A stretch of 64,000 nt of DNA from Confluentibacter lentus (GTDB taxonomy: Bacteria > Bacteroidota > Bacteroidia > Flavobacteriales > Flavobacteriaceae): assembly GCF_002806995.1 (NCBI RefSeq), contig NZ_NIHE01000003.1, positions 1 through 64,000 of the forward strand, written 5' to 3'. Made by a program: the position numbers and the translations under genes. This document shows, one piece after another, positions 9,302 through 18,467 of this stretch. How positions within the stretch are numbered: the stretch's first letter is position 1; every line of letters begins with the position of its first letter. Under the pieces are notes generated by a model. That model saw only the letters and a program-made list of their open reading frames with translations, did no database searches and was not told the origin of the DNA.

Positions 9302-9691
9302 ATGGGATTATTTAACAAGCTATTTAGCAATTCAGTTGAACACAAAGAAGAAAAAACTCTACCCTGGGTAGATTTAAACACAATTAATCAGTTACAAGCC
9401 ATTAAAGATAAATCTAGCACAAAACCACAGGTGATTTTTAAACATTCTACACGATGCGGTATTAGCCGGATGGTTATGAAACAATTTGTTGAAGATTATG
9501 GATTTTCTAAAAATCAACTCGATTTATACTATCTGGATTTAATCACTTACCGAGAAGTTTCCAACGCGGTTTCGAATACATTTAATGTTGTTCACGAATC
9601 GCCACAATTGTTGGTCATTAAAAATGGAAACGTAGTCATGCATGAAAGCCATGGCGGTATCAACGATTTGGATTTAAACCGTTTTATTTAA
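9302..9691 (+). CDS. ytxJ: bacillithiol-system redox protein YtxJ (monothiol thioredoxin-like)
   Basis: This 129-residue thioredoxin-fold protein belongs to the YtxJ/DUF2847 family, which is tied to bacillithiol-using bacteria. The active-site segment is FKHSTRCGIS at about residues 46-55, with a single cysteine where thioredoxins have CxxC. The ESPQLLVI segment near residue 100 supplies the cis-proline, followed by the VVMHESHGGI tail. It probably reduces bacillithiol-protein mixed disulfides in the cytoplasm. A gamma-glutamylcyclotransferase-like gene follows 5 bases later, so the two likely share a transcript concerned with thiol metabolism. Confidence 0.85.
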   Translation: MGLFNKLFSNSVEHKEEKTLPWVDLNTINQLQAIKDKSSTKPQVIFKHSTRCGISRMVMKQFVEDYGFSKNQLDLYYLDLITYREVSNAVSNTFNVVHESPQLLVIKNGNVVMHESHGGINDLDLNRFI

Positions 9692-9696
9692 AGTAT

Positions 9697-10089
9697 ATGG
9701 ACTATCTATTTGTTTATGGCACTTTGATGAAAACCGTAAGTAATGGTATGTCCCGCTTTTTACATTCCAATTCCGAGTTTATAGGGAACGCCTATATACA
9801 TGGGAAACTTTATGATTTGGAGGGTTATCCTGGAGCTGTTGTAAGTGATGATCCTTCCGAACGTGTGTACGGTAACATCTTCAAAATTAAAGATACTCAA
9901 GTTGTTTTTAAAGTGTTGGATGATTATGAAGGCATTGGCGATGGCAATCCAATCGATTATGAATATTTACGTACCCAAGTAGTGGCATATTTGGAAGATG
10001 GTGCTGAAGTGGCCACTTGGTTTTATGCTTATAACTTTCCAACGGAACATTTGCGCTTAATTCCTTCGGGAATGTATTTCAGCATTTAG
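9697..10089 (+). CDS. gamma-glutamylcyclotransferase-like (AIG2/YtfP) protein
   Basis: At 130 residues this is a typical short member of the GGCT/AIG2 fold. The substrate-binding YGTLM motif is at residues 7-11 (FVYGTLMK), the glycine-rich GNAYIHGKLYDLEGYPGAV segment follows, and the likely catalytic glutamate is in LDDYEG near residue 90. Such enzymes release 5-oxoproline from gamma-glutamyl compounds. The pxpABC operon 5 kb away could recycle that product, although this physical distance is only suggestive. It is coupled to ytxJ by a 5-base gap. Confidence 0.8.
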   Translation: MDYLFVYGTLMKTVSNGMSRFLHSNSEFIGNAYIHGKLYDLEGYPGAVVSDDPSERVYGNIFKIKDTQVVFKVLDDYEGIGDGNPIDYEYLRTQVVAYLEDGAEVATWFYAYNFPTEHLRLIPSGMYFSI

Positions 10090-10237
10090 TTTTATTGAAG
10101 TAATATAAAATACCTAAAAATTAGCAATGCGTAAACCTATAAGTTTCGTTAAATTCTCCACAAAACACCTTTATATACCTGAAAAAAAGTATATTTAAAG
10201 TCACAAAATATACAACAAAAACTAAAGAAACAACATC

Positions 10238-11428
10238 ATGATTACCAAACATTTAATTACAAGTTTTATCCTGACTGCAGCACTAGGTATCAGTGTTTAC
10301 GGTCAGAACACATCCCAAAAAACGTTAAAAGAAGCTTATGCCGGTAAATTCCTTATAGGGACTGCAACCGATATGAGAGGACTTTCTGATGCGGAGTTTG
10401 CAAACGTTAAAGCGCAATACGACATCAATACACCAGAGAATTGCATGAAACCGCAGCCCATCCATCCTTCGGAGGACAAGTACAATTTTGAAACGCCCGA
10501 TGCCATGATTGCATGGAGTAAGGAGAATGGTTTACAAACTTGGGGACATACCTTGGTATGGCATTCACAAACTGCTCCTTGGTTTTTTCAAGCAGTCAAT
10601 CCAAAGGTTGAAGAAGGTGCCGAACCGGTAAGAGCTCCTAGAGGCCCTAGAGACCCTAACGCACCTCGCCCTTCTATGAGTGAGATGTGGCGTAACAGCA
10701 TTCAAGGTGAAATGGCAACCAAAGAGGTGGCTCTTGCACGTCTTAAAGACCATATCATGACCGTTGCCGGACGCTACAAAGGAAGCGTTATTGGATGGGA
10801 TGTTGTGAATGAATCTATTGAAGATGGTGGTGATGGTACTACAGAAAACCTTCGTGATTGGAGTTGGTATAAAGTTGTTGGGCCTCAGGTGTTAAACTTG
10901 GCTTTCAAATGGGCAAGAGAAGCTGATCCTAATGCTCAGCTTTACTACAACGATTACAATATAGAGCAAGGCGCTGTTGAAAATAAAGGAAAACACGCCA
11001 GTTCTATGTTATTATTAAAACGTCTTATTGCTGAAGGGGCACCTATTACAGGTGTGGGTATCCAAGGGCATTGGCATTTAGATACCAATCTGGCTGATGT
11101 TGAAAAAGCCATTGAAAACTATAAATCTCTTGGTTTGAGAGTAGCTATAACAGAATTGGACGTTACTGCCACTGGTAATAATAGTGGTGCTTTTGGTGTG
11201 AACCAAGGTGATAGAACCATACCAGCAGGGAATTATGAAAAACAAGCGGAGGTTTACAAAAAACTGTTCGAGATTTTTCAGCGCCATGCAGATGTGATTG
11301 ACCGTGTTACTTTCTGGGGCATTAGCGATACCAGATCATGGAGAAGAGGGCAAGATGCTCTAGTGTTTGATGGACAATTGCAACCAAAACCAGCATTTAA
11401 AGCTATTATTGAGGCTAGTTCAAAATAA
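10238..11428 (+). CDS. endo-1,4-beta-xylanase, glycoside hydrolase family 10
   Basis: The 396-residue GH10 enzyme has a signal peptide (cleavage near VYGQ, residue 23) and so acts in the periplasm or outside. GH10 landmarks are NCMKPQPIHPSE, WGHTLVWHSQ, the acid/base Glu192 in WDVVNESI, the nucleophile Glu306 in ITELDV, and the closing WGISDTRSW. A proline-rich insert (about residues 130-146, APRGPRDPNAPRP) before the TIM-barrel continuation is seen in other Bacteroidota members. It stands alone, without a SusC/D pair, transporter or other CAZyme beside it. It has its own terminator. Confidence 0.95.
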   Translation: MITKHLITSFILTAALGISVYGQNTSQKTLKEAYAGKFLIGTATDMRGLSDAEFANVKAQYDINTPENCMKPQPIHPSEDKYNFETPDAMIAWSKENGLQTWGHTLVWHSQTAPWFFQAVNPKVEEGAEPVRAPRGPRDPNAPRPSMSEMWRNSIQGEMATKEVALARLKDHIMTVAGRYKGSVIGWDVVNESIEDGGDGTTENLRDWSWYKVVGPQVLNLAFKWAREADPNAQLYYNDYNIEQGAVENKGKHASSMLLLKRLIAEGAPITGVGIQGHWHLDTNLADVEKAIENYKSLGLRVAITELDVTATGNNSGAFGVNQGDRTIPAGNYEKQAEVYKKLFEIFQRHADVIDRVTFWGISDTRSWRRGQDALVFDGQLQPKPAFKAIIEASSK

Positions 11429-11457
11429 ATAAACATCCTTACGGTAATTATACACAT

Positions 11458-11490
11458 AAAAACTCCTGAAAGCCATATCGGGAGTTTTTT
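11458..11490 (+). terminator. terminator of the xylanase gene
   Basis: The arm AAAAACTCCTGA (11458-11469) pairs with TCGGGAGTTTTT (11478-11489) with one G-U, followed by a T run. Confidence 0.8.
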
Positions 11491-11539
11491 GTTTTAAAAG
11501 CCTTAACTTTGCATGATTGCTAATAGAAAATAAAAAAAC

Positions 11540-13066
11540 ATGATAAATAGTATTGAAAACATAGAACTAGCATTTTTAACGCTTAACGATTACCAAGAGC
11601 TTAAAAACGCCATGTTGGAAGCGTATTCGTCAAACTTCCCAGATTCTTATTGGGATGAAGCGCACATCAAACTATTAATCGATAAATTTCCACAAGGGCA
11701 AATAGTTATTAAAGTCAATAATGAATTGGCAGGTTGTGCCTTGTCCATTATTGTAGATTATGATGATTTTGACGAACACCATACCTACAAGGAGATAACA
11801 GGTAATTATACATTTGATACCCACAAGCCACAAGGTGATGTGCTGTATGGCATTGATGTGTTTATTAAAACGGAATACAGGGGTTTGCGCTTGGGACGTC
11901 GGTTATACGATTACAGAAAGGATTTATGCGAAAAACTGAATTTAAGAGGGATTGCTTTTGGAGGCAGAATGCCCAATTATAATCAGTACGCCGATAAAAT
12001 ATCGCCTAAGGAATATATTGAAAAAGTGAAGAGAAAGGAAATCCATGACCCGGTATTAAATTTTCAAATCTCCAATGACTTTCACCCAACCAAGATTTTA
12101 AAAGGCTATTTAGCTGGTGATGAAGCGTCCAATGAATTTGCGGTGTTGATGGAATGGGACAATATTTATTATGAAAAGCAGTCTAAAAAAGCGGTCAATA
12201 ATAAAAAGGTCATACGTCTCGGACTCATCCAATGGCAAATGCGTTTGTATAAGGATTTAACCGAACTTATGGAGCAGGCGGAGTATTTTATAGACGCCGT
12301 GTCTGCCTATCGTTCAGATTTTGCCTTGTTCCCTGAGTTTTTTAATGCACCGTTAATGGCAGATAATAACCATTTACCAGAAGCGGAAGCCATTAGGGAA
12401 TTGGCAAAGCATACACCAGAGATTGTACAGCAGTTTTCAAAATTGGCCATTTCGTATAATATTAATGTCATTACAGGCAGTATGCCCGAAATGCGAGATG
12501 GGTTATTGTATAACGTTGGGTATTTATGCAAACGTGATGGTACCACCGAGCGTTATGAAAAACTACACGTTACACCAGATGAAGCAAAGGTTTGGGGCAT
12601 GCAAGGCGGCAAGGAATTGCGCACGTATGACACCGATTGTGGAAAAATCGGCATTTTAATTTGTTATGATTCCGAATTCCCAGAGTTGAGCCGATTGTTG
12701 GCCGATGAAGGCATGGATATATTGTTTATTCCGTTTTTAACCGATACCCAAAACGGGTATTCCCGTGTGCGCCATTGTGCCCAAGCCCGTGCCATAGAAA
12801 ATGAATGTTATGTGGCGATTGCTGGTAGTGTGGGGAATTTACCAAAGGTGAACAATATGGACATTCAATTTGCGCAATCGATGGTATTCACGCCTTGCGA
12901 TTTCTCATTTCCCGCCAACGGCATCAAAGCCGAAGCGACCACGAATACCGAAATGATTTTAATTGCTGATGTAGACATTGATTTACTGCGCGAACTGAAC
13001 CAATTTGGTAGTGTGCGTAATTTAAAAGATAGGAGGAAAGATATTTTTGAGTTGCGGAAACGGTAA
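11540..13066 (+). CDS. GNAT acetyltransferase / carbon-nitrogen hydrolase fusion
   Basis: The 508-residue protein joins two enzymes. Residues 1-220 are a GNAT domain with the acetyl-CoA loop in KTEYRGLRLGRRLYDY (about 110-125). Residues 228-505 are a nitrilase-superfamily domain carrying the full triad: Glu in ALFPEFF (about 259), Lys in YEKLHVTPDE and Cys375 in ILICYDSEFPE. Hydrolases of this class split amide C-N bonds. The fusion suggests sequential or reciprocal acylation/deamidation of one amine substrate, which cannot be identified from sequence. It is flanked by terminators, so it is a single-gene unit. Confidence 0.92.
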   Translation: MINSIENIELAFLTLNDYQELKNAMLEAYSSNFPDSYWDEAHIKLLIDKFPQGQIVIKVNNELAGCALSIIVDYDDFDEHHTYKEITGNYTFDTHKPQGDVLYGIDVFIKTEYRGLRLGRRLYDYRKDLCEKLNLRGIAFGGRMPNYNQYADKISPKEYIEKVKRKEIHDPVLNFQISNDFHPTKILKGYLAGDEASNEFAVLMEWDNIYYEKQSKKAVNNKKVIRLGLIQWQMRLYKDLTELMEQAEYFIDAVSAYRSDFALFPEFFNAPLMADNNHLPEAEAIRELAKHTPEIVQQFSKLAISYNINVITGSMPEMRDGLLYNVGYLCKRDGTTERYEKLHVTPDEAKVWGMQGGKELRTYDTDCGKIGILICYDSEFPELSRLLADEGMDILFIPFLTDTQNGYSRVRHCAQARAIENECYVAIAGSVGNLPKVNNMDIQFAQSMVFTPCDFSFPANGIKAEATTNTEMILIADVDIDLLRELNQFGSVRNLKDRRKDIFELRKR

Positions 13067-13080
13067 ATATAAATAATAGA

Positions 13081-13110
13081 AAAAGCTCCCAATTTTGGGA
13101 GCTTCTTGTT
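13081..13110. terminator. bidirectional terminator
   Basis: AAGCTCCCAA (13083-13092) and TTGGGAGCTT (13095-13104) form a perfect stem between two convergent genes. There are A and T tracts on each side. Confidence 0.8.
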
Positions 13111-14291
13111 TATCGTCTAATCGTATAACTATTTATAATGCGTTTTAATTGGGCTTTTAGATCTTCGCCAGTATCATAAATCATTTGCTCTTCCGTAGGG
13201 AAGGGAACACTTCTTCGGTCTAAAAACGGCAATAAATCGGTGTCCAAGGCACGTTTGTCACCTCTATAAGTCGCGTAAACATGTTCAAAAACAAACTCGC
13301 TGGTTACAGGAAAGGCATCTTCCAATTGTTTGGTGTTTAGGTTAACATATTCCACATTGCCTGTGACTTGCACCGATTTAAATTGACGGAATTCATAATA
13401 CTCGCAACGCACGGTTTTCATATTATCAACCTGAATGGTTTTGCCTAGGCTATCTTTAACCACGTTCCCCTTATTGTCCAATAAATTCTTTTTGCCATCC
13501 ACAATTTGTCTTTCCTTAATAATCTGACGTTCTTTTACTTGCTCGGGCGAGATGTTGATTTGCCTTAAATTCACCAACATATTATAATCATATTTCACAT
13601 CATTTGTTGGCGTGTTGTGGTAAACCGTCCAAAGATTGTTAAGTCCGTAGGTACTGAAATTCAATAAATCCGCTTCCAATCGGTTAGGAATCACTTTCTG
13701 GGTATCGTTTCTCATATCAACAATAACGAAGTCCGTTCCTTTTTGATGGGCAACTTCCATAAGTTGTCTAACATCCTTGAAATTGGGATTGATATTTTCT
13801 ATCTCTTGAAATTCATCATAGGCATATCTAAAATCCATTTTGTTATTAGATTTTAAAAGAGCCGATGCGTTATTATAAAGATGTTGGGAAGCTTTGTCTT
13901 TATTGGCGATGATCTGATTGGAGTAATCTTTCATATCCAATCGCACCTCTCTGTTGTTTATATACAATGGGAGTAAGGGTTTTATGCGTTCTTGACGGTT
14001 ATCAAGCCCCACATACATATCGTATATTTTCAAGTAATTTTCAGGATTATTGTCTTTATTCAAATAGTCAATCGTGTTCAAGTCACGTTCGGTAGCTTTA
14101 TTGAAAGCATCTTCCAGCATGACGATGAATTCCGCTTTACTTTTTTTGTCTTTGTTAGTTCGTAATTTACTAATGGCATCGCTAATAGCTTGGTCGTAAT
14201 TACCCGAACTCACGGCTTTTTCAATCTGTTTGCTGGTACTACAGGAAATGATAAGGATGATGATGATTGCAGAAAGTAATGATTTTTTCAT
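13110..14291 (-). CDS. predicted lipoprotein, function unknown
   Basis: The 393-residue protein starts with a lipoprotein signal (hydrophobic stretch to IISC, Cys17). The N-terminal third (about 20-190) is helical, with TPR-like spacing such as GNYDQAISDAISKL and FRYAYDEFQEIENINPNF. The C-terminal part is richer in beta strands (VQVTGNVEYVNL, SEFVFEHVYATYRGDKRA). I do not recognise the family. Lipidation suggests an outer- or inner-membrane-attached periplasmic protein. A -7/-33 promoter lies immediately upstream. Confidence 0.75.
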   Translation of the reverse strand: MKKSLLSAIIIILIISCSTSKQIEKAVSSGNYDQAISDAISKLRTNKDKKSKAEFIVMLEDAFNKATERDLNTIDYLNKDNNPENYLKIYDMYVGLDNRQERIKPLLPLYINNREVRLDMKDYSNQIIANKDKASQHLYNNASALLKSNNKMDFRYAYDEFQEIENINPNFKDVRQLMEVAHQKGTDFVIVDMRNDTQKVIPNRLEADLLNFSTYGLNNLWTVYHNTPTNDVKYDYNMLVNLRQINISPEQVKERQIIKERQIVDGKKNLLDNKGNVVKDSLGKTIQVDNMKTVRCEYYEFRQFKSVQVTGNVEYVNLNTKQLEDAFPVTSEFVFEHVYATYRGDKRALDTDLLPFLDRRSVPFPTEEQMIYDTGEDLKAQLKRIINSYTIRR

Positions 14292-14325
14292 ACACTTAAT
14301 AAATTTGGTTGTTTGATTTGGTTGC

Positions 14326-14361
14326 CAAATATAGTGCCAAAATATTTAAAATATAGACAAA
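14326..14361 (-). promoter_or_regulatory. promoter of the 13110-14291 lipoprotein gene
   Basis: Read on the minus strand: TTTG (complement of 14358-14361), a 24-base spacer, then TATATTTG (complement of 14326-14333), matching TAnnTTTG. The spacer is slightly long. Confidence 0.5.
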
Positions 14362-14415
14362 ATACGAATAAATCCGTTTAAATGTATTTTATCTATATAA
14401 TATATAAGTTTATTC

Positions 14416-15699
14416 TTATTTTTTAGTAAAAACAGGAAGTAACTGAGAAGACACTTCACCAAAACCAATACGTGTACCATCTTTTTCACAATACCCACGC
14501 ATAATCACCGTATCGTTGTCATTGATGAATGTACGTTCGCTACCGTCTTTCATTTTTATGGGTTTTTCGCCGCCCCAAGTCAGTTCCAACATAGAGCCAT
14601 AACTATCTGGCGTTGGTCCAGAAATAGTGCCGCTACCCATTAAATCGCCAGCATTAATGGGGCAACCATTGATGGTGTGATGTGCTAATTGTTGCGACAT
14701 GTTCCAATACATGTGCTTAAAATTGGTCTTGGTCACGATGGTTTCCTTGGCATTTTTTGGCTGAATGGCAACCTCTAAATTGATATCGAAACTCTTTTTG
14801 CCCGTAAAATGTAAATAAGACAATTGCGGTTTGATGGGTTTAGGCCCTTCAACCCTAAAAGGTTCTAGAGCATCTAAAGTCACAATCCAAGGGGAAATAG
14901 AAGACGCAAAGTTTTTGGATAAAAACGGCCCTAAAGGCAAGTATTCCCATTTTTGGATATCGCGTGCGCTCCAATCGTTCAACAGGACCAAGCCAAAAAT
15001 ATATTCTTCTGTTTCATCTGCAGGAATGGGTTCTCCCAAATCGTTGGCAACCGTTGTTATAAAGGCCATTTCCAATTCAAAATCAACTGCTTTTGAAGGT
15101 CCGAAAACAGGTTCAGTAGCACCATCTGGAAAGGTTTGCCCTTGTGGTCTGTGAACTGAAATCCCCGAAGGAATGATGGAAGAACTTCTACCGTGGTATG
15201 CTACAGGTATGTGCAACCAATTGGGCAATAAAGCATTATCAAAATCTCTGACCATAGCGCCAATATTGGTGGCATGGTCTATACTGGAATGAAAATCGGT
15301 ATAATCACCAATTTGAACCGGCAATTGCATTTCTATCTCATCTAAACGAAATAGTACGATTTCCTTATGTTTTACATTGTTTTTTAAAGTCTTGTTTTCT
15401 GCATCAAAAATTTGGGCAATCTTGTTTCTTACTGCACGCCATGTTTTTCTGCCATCAGCAATAAAATCATTCAAGGTGTCTTGAAGAAAAATATCATCGG
15501 TTAATGGAATGTCATCAAAATAGCCCAATTGATGCAAGGCACCAAGGTCGATGGCGGTATCACCAATCCGCGTCCCAATGGTAATGATATCATCACGTGT
15601 TAGGAATACGCCAAAAGGAATATTCTGAATGGGGAAATCAGAATTCTTATCTACGTGCAACCACGATTTTCTATCCGGATTGTTAGCTGAAAATGGCAT
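14416..15699 (-). CDS. fahA: fumarylacetoacetase
   Basis: This enzyme hydrolyses fumarylacetoacetate to fumarate and acetoacetate, the last step of tyrosine/homogentisate breakdown. The 427-residue length is that of the full eukaryotic-type enzyme, with the small N-terminal SH3-like domain (residues 1-115, SWLHVDKNSDFPIQNIPFGVF) and the catalytic FAH domain. Signatures are DFHSSIDHATNIG (base histidine and metal Asp), PVAYHGRSSSI, DFELEMAF, LLNDWSARDIQKWEY and GDLMGSGTISGP. Other tyrosine-pathway genes are not adjacent. It is divergent from glyA. Confidence 0.96.
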   Translation of the reverse strand: MPFSANNPDRKSWLHVDKNSDFPIQNIPFGVFLTRDDIITIGTRIGDTAIDLGALHQLGYFDDIPLTDDIFLQDTLNDFIADGRKTWRAVRNKIAQIFDAENKTLKNNVKHKEIVLFRLDEIEMQLPVQIGDYTDFHSSIDHATNIGAMVRDFDNALLPNWLHIPVAYHGRSSSIIPSGISVHRPQGQTFPDGATEPVFGPSKAVDFELEMAFITTVANDLGEPIPADETEEYIFGLVLLNDWSARDIQKWEYLPLGPFLSKNFASSISPWIVTLDALEPFRVEGPKPIKPQLSYLHFTGKKSFDINLEVAIQPKNAKETIVTKTNFKHMYWNMSQQLAHHTINGCPINAGDLMGSGTISGPTPDSYGSMLELTWGGEKPIKMKDGSERTFINDNDTVIMRGYCEKDGTRIGFGEVSSQLLPVFTKK

Positions 15700-15836
15700 A
15701 ACTTAAATTTAATTAGTGATATTTATTCTACCCAAACCTACATATTTTTTTCTTTACTATTGATAAAAAAATGTAAAATATGATTTAATTTAAAGGTTGA
15801 TAACCTCGTTAAAAACTTATAAGTAAATATATGTTT

Positions 15837-15871
15837 TTTCGCGTATTTAACTAATCTATTTGTTATTTTTG
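15837..15871 (+). promoter_or_regulatory. probable glyA promoter
   Basis: TATTTTTG (15864-15871) matches the Bacteroidota -7 TAnnTTTG. A TTTC at 15837-15840, 23 bases upstream, may serve as the -33 element. The leader would be about 20 bases. Confidence 0.5.
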
Positions 15872-15899
15872 CCGAATATTTAAACTAGAATTTAATTTT

Positions 15900-17174
15900 A
15901 TGCAACGCGACGAACAAATTTTTGAACTTATACAAGCTGAAAAAGAACGCCAACTACATGGTATTGAACTTATTGCCTCAGAGAATTTTGTAAGTGACCA
16001 AGTGATGGAAGCTGCTGGCTCTGTGTTAACCAATAAGTATGCAGAAGGCTACCCAGGCAAACGTTATTATGGCGGTTGCGAGGTGGTTGATGAAGTAGAG
16101 CAAATAGCGATCGATAGAGCAAAAACATTGTTTGGAGCTGAGTATGTGAACGTACAACCACATTCTGGAAGTCAGGCAAATTCAGCGGTTTATCATGCGT
16201 GTTTAAACCCTGGTGATAAAATTTTAGGATTCGATTTATCTCACGGAGGCCATTTAACACACGGCTCGCCAGTAAATTTTTCAGGTAAATTATACAATCC
16301 CGTATTTTATGGGGTAGAGCAGGAGACAGGCGTTTTGAACTATGATAAAATTCAAGAGATAGCGACTAAGGAACAACCAAAATTAATCATTGCTGGTGCA
16401 TCAGCCTATTCCCGTGATATTGATTTTAAACGTTTTAGAGTCATTGCAGATAGCGTGGGAGCTATTTTAATGGCGGACATTTCGCATCCTGCGGGATTGA
16501 TTGCTAAAGGGATTTTAAACGACCCGATTCCTCATTGTCATATTGTGACCACCACCACCCATAAAACCCTTAGAGGGCCAAGAGGAGGTATTATTATGAT
16601 GGGTAAGGATTTTGATAACCCATTCGGAATTACATTAAAAGATGGTAGTTTGCGTAAAATGTCTTCGTTATTGGATTCTGCGGTGTTCCCAGGGAATCAA
16701 GGAGGCCCATTAGAACATATTATTGCAGCGAAGGCAATTGCTTTTGGCGAAGCCTTAACCGATTCGTTTTTAGAATATCAATTACAGGTAAAACTAAATG
16801 CAGCTACTATGGCAAAAGCTTTAGTTGGTAAAGGCTATAATATTATTTCTGGTGGTACTGATAACCACTGTATGTTGATTGATTTACGTAACAAGGACGT
16901 GTCTGGTAAAGATGCCGAACAAGCCTTAGTAAAAGCTGATATTACCGTAAATAAAAACATGGTACCTTTTGATACTCGCTCACCGTTTGTAACATCGGGT
17001 ATTCGTGTGGGAACTGCTGCGGTGACGACGAGAGGTTTGAAAGAAGCTGATATGATTGCGATTGTGGATTTGATTGATGAAGTGATTATGAACCATCAAG
17101 ATGAAGCGGTTTTAGAAGCCGTAAAAGATAAAGTAAATGCGATGATGGCTGGCAGACCTTTGTTTGTGGCTTAA
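15900..17174 (+). CDS. glyA: serine hydroxymethyltransferase
   Basis: GlyA interconverts serine and glycine with tetrahydrofolate and supplies one-carbon units; it is a cytoplasmic PLP enzyme. The 424-residue protein shows [38 protein letters not shown], the [11 protein letters not shown] segment and the PLP-lysine site [15 protein letters not shown] (about residue 223). The C-terminus carries [15 protein letters not shown]. The gene ends just before a palindromic repeat and a strong terminator. Confidence 0.98.
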   Translation: MQRDEQIFELIQAEKERQLHGIELIASENFVSDQVMEAAGSVLTNKYAEGYPGKRYYGGCEVVDEVEQIAIDRAKTLFGAEYVNVQPHSGSQANSAVYHACLNPGDKILGFDLSHGGHLTHGSPVNFSGKLYNPVFYGVEQETGVLNYDKIQEIATKEQPKLIIAGASAYSRDIDFKRFRVIADSVGAILMADISHPAGLIAKGILNDPIPHCHIVTTTTHKTLRGPRGGIIMMGKDFDNPFGITLKDGSLRKMSSLLDSAVFPGNQGGPLEHIIAAKAIAFGEALTDSFLEYQLQVKLNAATMAKALVGKGYNIISGGTDNHCMLIDLRNKDVSGKDAEQALVKADITVNKNMVPFDTRSPFVTSGIRVGTAAVTTRGLKEADMIAIVDLIDEVIMNHQDEAVLEAVKDKVNAMMAGRPLFVA

Positions 17175-17179
17175 TTGGC

Positions 17180-17270
17180 TTGTCATTGCAAAGAGAGCAG
17201 CGATGAAGCAATCTGTTTAATTTAGTTCTACATCATGAGATTACTTCGTCATACTTCCTCGCAATGACAA
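17180..17270. repeat. palindromic REP/MITE-like element
   Basis: It starts TTGTCATTGC (17180) and ends GCAATGACAA (17270). Internal arms (GATGAAGCAATCT / GAGATTACTTCGTC) are also roughly inverted, giving one 91-base imperfect hairpin. Elements with these TTGTCATTGC ends are widespread in bacterial genomes. This is the only full copy in the window. Confidence 0.75.
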
Positions 17271-17283
17271 ATAACATAAAAAC

Positions 17284-17314
17284 AAAAAATCCCGCTTTTA
17301 AAGCGGGATTTTTT
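17284..17314. terminator. terminator after glyA
   Basis: A perfect 15-bp stem (ATCCCGCTTT / AAAGCGGGAT plus A/T flanks) with a minimal loop. The A and T tracts make it usable for the convergent gene as well. Confidence 0.88.
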
Positions 17315-17341
17315 GTTTCGTTTCATATTCTTTCAAAATAG

Positions 17342-17704
17342 TTACCATTGCTGAATAATGATACAAACTTGGTGATCCCGAAGTGCAAATTCTTTTGCTC
17401 CCCAAGGACGAAGCGTGACTTTATTAAGATTTGGATGCAGAAATTCGGGATGTGATGCACTTACTTTTTTGTAAATGTCATCTATACTATTTGTTACAAG
17501 TCTAAATTCAGGATTATGTTCCTTTGCTAGATCTTTATGCTCAAAAAGGAACATTTGTAAGCCGTTCTTTTCTATCACACAAAACGGATTTTTTGACTTC
17601 AATTCTTCGTGCCCCATATTAAATTCAAGACAATCCATAAATAGTTTTAATCCGTCATTAATATCTTGATAATAGACATTAGGAATTAATTTGGTAAAAT
17701 TCAT
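17342..17704 (-). CDS. VOC (glyoxalase/bleomycin-resistance fold) protein
   Basis: The 120-residue protein has the two beta-alpha-beta-beta-beta halves of a VOC domain: LIPNVYYQDINDGLKLFMDCLEFNMG at the N-terminus and LRPWGAKEFALRDHQVCIIIQQW at the C-terminus. The length fits a single VOC module that dimerises. No substrate can be assigned, since metal-ligand residues vary in the family. A Crp-like regulator lies 80 bases upstream on the same strand and may be co-transcribed. Confidence 0.75.
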   Translation of the reverse strand: MNFTKLIPNVYYQDINDGLKLFMDCLEFNMGHEELKSKNPFCVIEKNGLQMFLFEHKDLAKEHNPEFRLVTNSIDDIYKKVSASHPEFLHPNLNKVTLRPWGAKEFALRDHQVCIIIQQW

Positions 17705-17784
17705 AATTGATTAAATTTTTGATTGATTTATGAATACAAAGTTATCCTTTATTTTATTTCTTGTGCTTGATTACAATCAAGAAA

Positions 17785-18354
17785 TTACTTGATTCTGGCT
17801 CTTACTCTGCTTAATGTTTCAGGTGTCATTCCTAAGTATGAAGCAATTAGCATTTGAGGAAAGCGATTTATCCATTGTGGGTGTTTCAATAAGAGTTCTT
17901 GATATCTTTCGTCTGGGCTTTTAGAATTGATTGTTGCTATATATGATGTAGAAATTGTCAAGTCGGTCAATAAAGCATTTAGCATACGAAAACAAGGATG
18001 AATGTCCATAAGCCTGTGAATGTCTATTAAATTAATTGAAGCAATTTCTGAATCCTCAATGGCCTCTATATAATTTTTGGAAGGTTGTTGATTTAATAAG
18101 CTTTCAAGGTCTGCAATCCAATTGTTTTCTACAAAAAACTTGATAGTCAATTCACCTTCGTCAATTTTTTTAAAGAACCGAAAACTGCCAGTAAGAATAA
18201 AAGTGATACCGTCTGAAACTTCATTTTCTTTTAAAAGGAAGTCCTTCTTTTTAAGATTTTTATAAATAAGTTTATCAGTAAAGAGACTTAGCTGTTCTTC
18301 TGAAAAAGGGTGAATTTTAGAAAGAGATTTTTTTATCTCGGAAACACCTGTCAT
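17785..18354 (-). CDS. Crp/Fnr-family transcriptional regulator
   Basis: This is a 189-residue protein with an N-terminal cyclic-nucleotide-binding-like beta barrel (FLLKENEVSDGITFILTGSFRFF, about 37-60) and a C-terminal helix-turn-helix (RFPQMLIASYLGMTPETLSRVRARI). It belongs to the short Bacteroidota group lacking the canonical cAMP phosphate-binding RxS motif, so the ligand is unknown. It resembles the regulator at 34140-34724 in size and layout. Confidence 0.85.
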   Translation of the reverse strand: MTGVSEIKKSLSKIHPFSEEQLSLFTDKLIYKNLKKKDFLLKENEVSDGITFILTGSFRFFKKIDEGELTIKFFVENNWIADLESLLNQQPSKNYIEAIEDSEIASINLIDIHRLMDIHPCFRMLNALLTDLTISTSYIATINSKSPDERYQELLLKHPQWINRFPQMLIASYLGMTPETLSRVRARIK

Positions 18355-18467
18355 ATTTTATACATTGAATTTAATAATATAAAATTGTTTGAATGTTTTA
18401 TATCAGACGGTACTTTATTGACAAATGAGCAGGGTCTTAAATATTGACACTAGCTTTTCTTTCCCTT

